Shown: piece by piece, positions 37,776-40,717 of the stretch
Position numbering within the stretch: the first letter of the stretch is position 1
Layout of the letters: each line of letters begins with the position of its first letter
DNA from: a virus
IMG/VR virus record: IMGVR_UViG_3300005563_000021
Coordinates: 1-40,717 of that record
Strand: one strand, 5' to 3'
DNA: 40,717 nucleotides
The notes under the pieces: model-generated
Database searches by the model: none
Seen by the model: only the letters and a program-made list of their open reading frames with translations
Told to the model about the DNA's origin: nothing
Made by a program: the position numbers and the translations under genes

Positions 37776-37825
37776 CAGGTAGTATTTTTTCTAATGATGT
37801 TACCGATACCGTAAGTCAAGGACCG
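37776..37825. other. 50-bp gap between terminase and portal
   Basis: On the leftward strand it reads a TTGACT and then a rather AT-rich stretch (ATTAGAAAAAATACTACC) up to the portal ATG. No SD is seen. It might contain a weak promoter, but no defined -10/-35 pair is clear. Confidence 0.35.
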
Positions 37826-39511
37826 TCAATATCCCCCGGTCCTCCCATAAGTTTGGGCATGGGTGTGTTTAGCCATGTCAATGTGTTCAATGTTGGAAAC
37901 AGCCAAATAACGCAAGGGGTCGATCATGTCCTTGGTTGCTTCGTTTGATCCTCCCTTGGCCGTGTATTCTTGGAGGGCGTATATAATGTTCTGGCAGCGG
38001 TCCGAAACGTAGAGGCGGGGGGAGTTTGTGGAATCTCGGGGCTTTGACTCATCCCAAGACAAAAGGGTGTTGAGCATCTGAATCCCGTTTTCCACATCCA
38101 CGCCGGGGGCCGGGAGGAACGTCATGCCCGCGTCGTCTAGGTCGGAAATGATCGTGGTTGCCCCGTCTTGGCTCTGGCGTTCAGCAGCTCCCATTCGGGG
38201 GTCAATGTACCGCTCAAAGATTTCAACGTCTTTCTCAACGTCCTTAAAAAGCGTAACGTAGTCTCGGATTCCCAGTCCCCTGCCCTTCGAGGCGGGGCCA
38301 GGCTTCCCCTCAACTGTGTTTCCGGGGAGCGCCCAGTCGTCGTCATCGGGATACTCATGCCACACCCACCAAGTCCCACCGGCGTCCACCGCAACCCATG
38401 CCGCCGCCCAGTTCTTAGAGCCCGCAGGGTCAACCGCCATGTAATGAGTGACGGCGTATTTAATCAGGTTCCCCTTCTTGTCCCGCTTCTGATCCCGATC
38501 TGCTTTCAGCCAAGGGAGGTCTTCATGCTTGATGACGTTAATCTCTTTATTGAAAGCGGGGAAGGCCCCGGAAATTGACTTGGTTGGGATGCCGTAAGCG
38601 CGAGCTAGAATTTCATCTTTCGGGCGCGTCTTGATTTTCGCAATGAAGTCGGACGTATCAATGAATGCGTTGTTTTCCGTGTGGAGGTAAAATATCGCCG
38701 TACCCGGACGGGAAAGACTTTCCTGCATAACCGGAACCTGTATCCCGCCCAGAAGGGGGGCCGGGGCCGTAAGGAGAGTTTTGGTTTTCCCGAGGATGTC
38801 TTGAACCAGCGGGGACCACCCCGTGAGCGTGGTGAACGTGAGAATGAGCCTGCCGTGGTAGTCGGTGGTACGATAGCCAAGCGTCTCAAACATTTTCTGG
38901 GGGCACTCCTCATCGCACCAGATGACATGGGCCTTGTAGCCTTCGATAATCTGGGGGTCCTGCTGGTACTGTCGGTAGTTGCCGAACTTTATCGCCCCGC
39001 CCTTTCGGTAGCCAGAAATGGGAGGGAGGATGCAAATGTTGTCCGTGAAACCGTTTTTCTGTGAATACTGGAGGGAATGACTTACCCCTTTCTTTGTCGG
39101 AATGTTTTTAATGGATTGAGGGATGGCCTCGTGGATCATGGCCTGCTGATCCTGAATAGAGCGTTCCTCCGAAACGTGATAACAGCGCACCTCTGCCTCT
39201 GGGATGGAGGCGGCGGCATAGACGCAAAGCCGACTGGCGAGCACGCTCTTGCTGGAGCGATTCCCTCCCAGAATAACGAACGTGGAGTAGTTCTTCCAGT
39301 GGGACATAATGAGCTGCCAGCTCGGCAGCACCCACCCAGCCCCCACGGGGTTTTCAATGGTCCTCGCCTCTACTTCCTTTCTGATTCGGACGTACTCCCG
39401 CAAGCGGTCTTCGTCCCAAGTTTCCAAAACGGAGCGGGGCAAAACGGGCCTCCACGGGATGCCAAAATCAGGCTGAATCGAATCGGCATAATGCGTCCCT
39501 AAAATAGGCAT
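37826..39511 (-). CDS. terL: Terminase large subunit
   Basis: 561 aa with an ATPase half: adenine-binding LPSWQ (62-66), Walker A GGNRSSKS (82-89), Walker B VIWCDE (196-201), and the coupling motif LTFTTLTGW (224-232). A nuclease half follows: HYMAVDPAGS (356-365, catalytic D361), YIDPRMG (435-441) and a C-terminal acidic DMIDPLR segment. It packages DNA into the prohead through the portal. ATG 39511 has AAGGA 9 bp upstream. It ends 51 bp before the portal gene. Confidence 0.92.
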   Translation of the reverse strand: MPILGTHYADSIQPDFGIPWRPVLPRSVLETWDEDRLREYVRIRKEVEARTIENPVGAGWVLPSWQLIMSHWKNYSTFVILGGNRSSKSVLASRLCVYAAASIPEAEVRCYHVSEERSIQDQQAMIHEAIPQSIKNIPTKKGVSHSLQYSQKNGFTDNICILPPISGYRKGGAIKFGNYRQYQQDPQIIEGYKAHVIWCDEECPQKMFETLGYRTTDYHGRLILTFTTLTGWSPLVQDILGKTKTLLTAPAPLLGGIQVPVMQESLSRPGTAIFYLHTENNAFIDTSDFIAKIKTRPKDEILARAYGIPTKSISGAFPAFNKEINVIKHEDLPWLKADRDQKRDKKGNLIKYAVTHYMAVDPAGSKNWAAAWVAVDAGGTWWVWHEYPDDDDWALPGNTVEGKPGPASKGRGLGIRDYVTLFKDVEKDVEIFERYIDPRMGAAERQSQDGATTIISDLDDAGMTFLPAPGVDVENGIQMLNTLLSWDESKPRDSTNSPRLYVSDRCQNIIYALQEYTAKGGSNEATKDMIDPLRYLAVSNIEHIDMAKHTHAQTYGRTGGY

Positions 39512-39837
39512 CAGGCTTTGTCCTTAAAAACCAACCGCTGCATGTCCTTCAAATGGCGTTCAGTGGCGGCGAGACTGCCCGCGCTTCCGCTGCCTTCCGT
39601 TGGGCGAATACCGCAATTCCACAGGTCATCCATTAGGGCCTGTGCCTCGTGCTCGAAAATACTAACGAGGGGAGGCGCATCCATCCCTTCGTGTTCGGGC
39701 TTGTGCTTCTCCCACTCCACCGGCTTTGCAAACACCCTTTCGTTGTTTCGCCATCCCCACATGAAAATATGAATGGTTCCCCTCCATGGGGCCGTATAAG
39801 CGCGAACGGTCGTTTCCCTTTCCTTGAACGTATTCAT
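39511..39837 (-). CDS. Conserved 108-aa protein upstream of terL
   Basis: ATG 39837 (MNTFKERETTVRAYT) overlaps the preceding stop by ATGA. The C terminus contains EAQALMDDLWNCGIRPTEGS, then GSAGSLAATERHLKDMQRLV, a motif recurring in short proteins beside terL in many podophages. It could serve as a packaging co-factor; a small terminase is not otherwise found here, but the fold does not show a helix-turn-helix. Confidence 0.65.
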   Translation of the reverse strand: MNTFKERETTVRAYTAPWRGTIHIFMWGWRNNERVFAKPVEWEKHKPEHEGMDAPPLVSIFEHEAQALMDDLWNCGIRPTEGSGSAGSLAATERHLKDMQRLVFKDKA

Positions 39838-39965
39838 AAAGTCTTTTTGGGCTTCTTCTTTTTGGCCGTGGACGGCTTTCTCCATGTGTCTTTTTCGGGA
39901 TCGTCAAACTTGCGCCAGTCCAACGGCGGGGGCTCCCATCGCCCTTCCTTCTTCGGGTGTTTCAC
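39834..39965 (-). CDS. 43-aa basic protein, first gene of late block
   Basis: GTG 39965 (or TTG 39971) to TGA 39834. KHPKKEGRWEPPPLDWRKFD, then a Lys-rich tail (TAKKKKPKKTL). It is coupled to the next gene by 4 bp and highly basic. No family is recognised. It is the first leftward gene after the divergent intergenic gap. Confidence 0.55.
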   Translation of the reverse strand: MKHPKKEGRWEPPPLDWRKFDDPEKDTWRKPSTAKKKKPKKTL

Positions 39966-39979
39966 GGTCAATAGGGTTA

Positions 39980-40001
39980 TTACCTGAGAACATATAGGTA
40001 A
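39980..40001. promoter_or_regulatory. TTACCT-N10-AGGTAA inverted repeat in divergent gap
   Basis: TTACCT (39980-39985) and AGGTAA (39996-40001) with a 10-bp spacer fit a dimeric operator. It lies in the 73-bp gap between the leftward late block and the rightward glycosyltransferase. A TATTAT at about 40007 could be the rightward -10 box. Confidence 0.45.
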
Positions 40002-40038
40002 AGTCTATTATGGGCTTCCTTTTGGGGAGGTCGCCCGT

Positions 40039-40717
40039 ATGGTGCGAGTGATGGAACGAGTCCTTGTCGCATCGCCCGTCCGTGGCGGTGTTTCTCCTGC
40101 TTATGTCCGCGCCCTGATGGGGTTGCTTTTTTCCAAGGCGAACAAGCCTTTTGGGGGTCCGAACGCCCCATTCGACTTCCAGTGGGCGGCGACTTCGGGG
40201 ACTTCCGTAGCCATGGCTCGGGATGAACTGGCTCACTTGGCTATCAGGGATAAATATGACCGGCTGGTTTTCTGGGATATTGATTTGGGGTCCGCGAATC
40301 CAGACGTAACGCTTGCCATGTTCGCCCGCCTCCTGAGCCACAAAGAGGATGTGGTTGCCGGTCAGTATGTGGGGCACAACTTCATTTCATCCTTCCACGG
40401 GGCGCGGGTGGAGAACGCCGAACCCCGACCGGATGGCCTGATGGAAATGGCCCAAATCCCCCTCGGCTTCTCCTATATCAAGACTTCCGCCCTCAAGAAG
40501 ATCATGGAGGCGAAACCGGAGCGGCGTTACATGCAGAAGGAGACGGGCCGGGAGGGTAAGCCGGATATGTTCGAGTTCTTCCCCAATGGGGTGCGCGGCC
40601 CCAATACGGCAGAGGGGAAGATTGAGAAGTTGAAGGAAATCATTCCTCCGGGGAGCGCCATACCCGTGGGGCACATGGGAGAAAAGCTCTCTGAAATAGC
40701 CAGCGTGCTGGGGGCCT
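40039..40717 (+). CDS. Glycosyltransferase (GT-A, family-2-like), N-terminal part
   Basis: ATG 40039 has GGGGAGG 8 bp upstream, a strong SD. The frame stays open to the contig end and continues at 1-294, giving 310 aa. N terminus VLVASPVRGGVSPAYVRAL is the nucleotide-sugar binding start. YDRLVFWDIDLGSANPD (about 73-89) carries the D-I-D metal-binding motif, and VVAGQYVGHNF is next. The C-terminal part holds the EDYYF loop. It heads a three-gene cassette with a methyltransferase, opposite in orientation to its neighbours on both sides. Confidence 0.88.
   Translation, partial: MVRVMERVLVASPVRGGVSPAYVRALMGLLFSKANKPFGGPNAPFDFQWAATSGTSVAMARDELAHLAIRDKYDRLVFWDIDLGSANPDVTLAMFARLLSHKEDVVAGQYVGHNFISSFHGARVENAEPRPDGLMEMAQIPLGFSYIKTSALKKIMEAKPERRYMQKETGREGKPDMFEFFPNGVRGPNTAEGKIEKLKEIIPPGSAIPVGHMGEKLSEIASVLGA
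40678..40717. repeat. Terminal direct repeat, right copy (circular overlap)
   Basis: Identical to 1-40 and in frame with the same glycosyltransferase codons. See the left copy for the meaning. Confidence 0.95.

Noticed and set aside
2954-39973. Recurring TATTGAC (possible -35) in several gaps
   Set aside because: The number of sites is near chance expectation for a 7-mer on both strands, it also occurs in genes (near 15775), and no matching -10 boxes follow.
39904-40377. 157-aa minus-strand frame opposite the glycosyltransferase
   Set aside because: It is the antisense shadow of the well-supported glycosyltransferase; the short coupled frame ending at 39834 explains this strand better.
1-40717. 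CRISPR array
   Set aside because: No regularly spaced repeat-spacer pattern was seen on either strand.

Overview
The window looks like one complete tailed-phage genome assembled as a circle. Bases 1-40 are repeated exactly at 40678-40717, and a glycosyltransferase gene reads in frame across that join, so the unique length is 40,677 bp. The structural genes point to a short-tailed (podovirus-like) phage. There is a large terminase, a P22-type portal, an acidic scaffold-like protein, an SU10-type (DUF5309-like) major capsid protein and two large ejection-type internal proteins, and no tape-measure, tail-tube or sheath gene was found. I see no integrase and no CI-type repressor, so nothing supports a temperate life style. 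The host is unknown. The sequence is GC-rich, many starts lack a Shine-Dalgarno sequence, and two genes look leaderless, so the host may rely little on SD-led initiation.

Layout on the circle. (1) A small rightward cassette (40039 through the join to 1117) carries a glycosyltransferase, a 63-aa protein and a methyltransferase. (2) A leftward block (5143 to 1174) holds small proteins, a zinc-ribbon protein, a 209-aa protein with a KRGRKPG motif and an HNH nuclease; a 560-bp non-coding stretch rich in inverted repeats lies inside it. (3) A divergent control region (about 5144-5795) holds a 68-nt nested stem-loop, a 78-aa leftward gene, a 10-bp-arm inverted repeat and a C9A9 tract. (4) A long rightward block (5796-20628) has about 35 tightly packed, mostly 4-bp-overlapping small genes. 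It includes ERF recombinase, YqaJ exonuclease, RusA resolvase, HNH nuclease, Lar-like and SWIM-like zinc proteins. It is interrupted at 9295-11291 by an island with leftward genes (DUF551-like, HNH nuclease) and a frameshifted, truncated ISL3-type transposase. (5) A leftward late block (39965 to 20760) encodes packaging, head, connector or tail and ejection proteins, a LamG-like adhesin, and a terminal membrane-protein cassette that also holds a signal-peptidase-like (S26, Ser/His type) protein.

How it fits together. ERF, YqaJ and RusA form a single-strand-annealing recombination and resolution set. I recognise no DNA polymerase, primase, helicase or classical endolysin. Replication is therefore probably host-driven, and lysis may lie in the membrane-protein cassette at 20760-22190.

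The most unusual items are: a 140-bp cluster of stem-loops at 11325-11464, in which two hairpins have exactly complementary 7-nt loops; two promoters (GATTTA-N16-TATATT) placed so that transcripts would start at or next to the ATG; the phage signal-peptidase-like protein; and a 29-bp exact repeat shared between the control region and a small gene.
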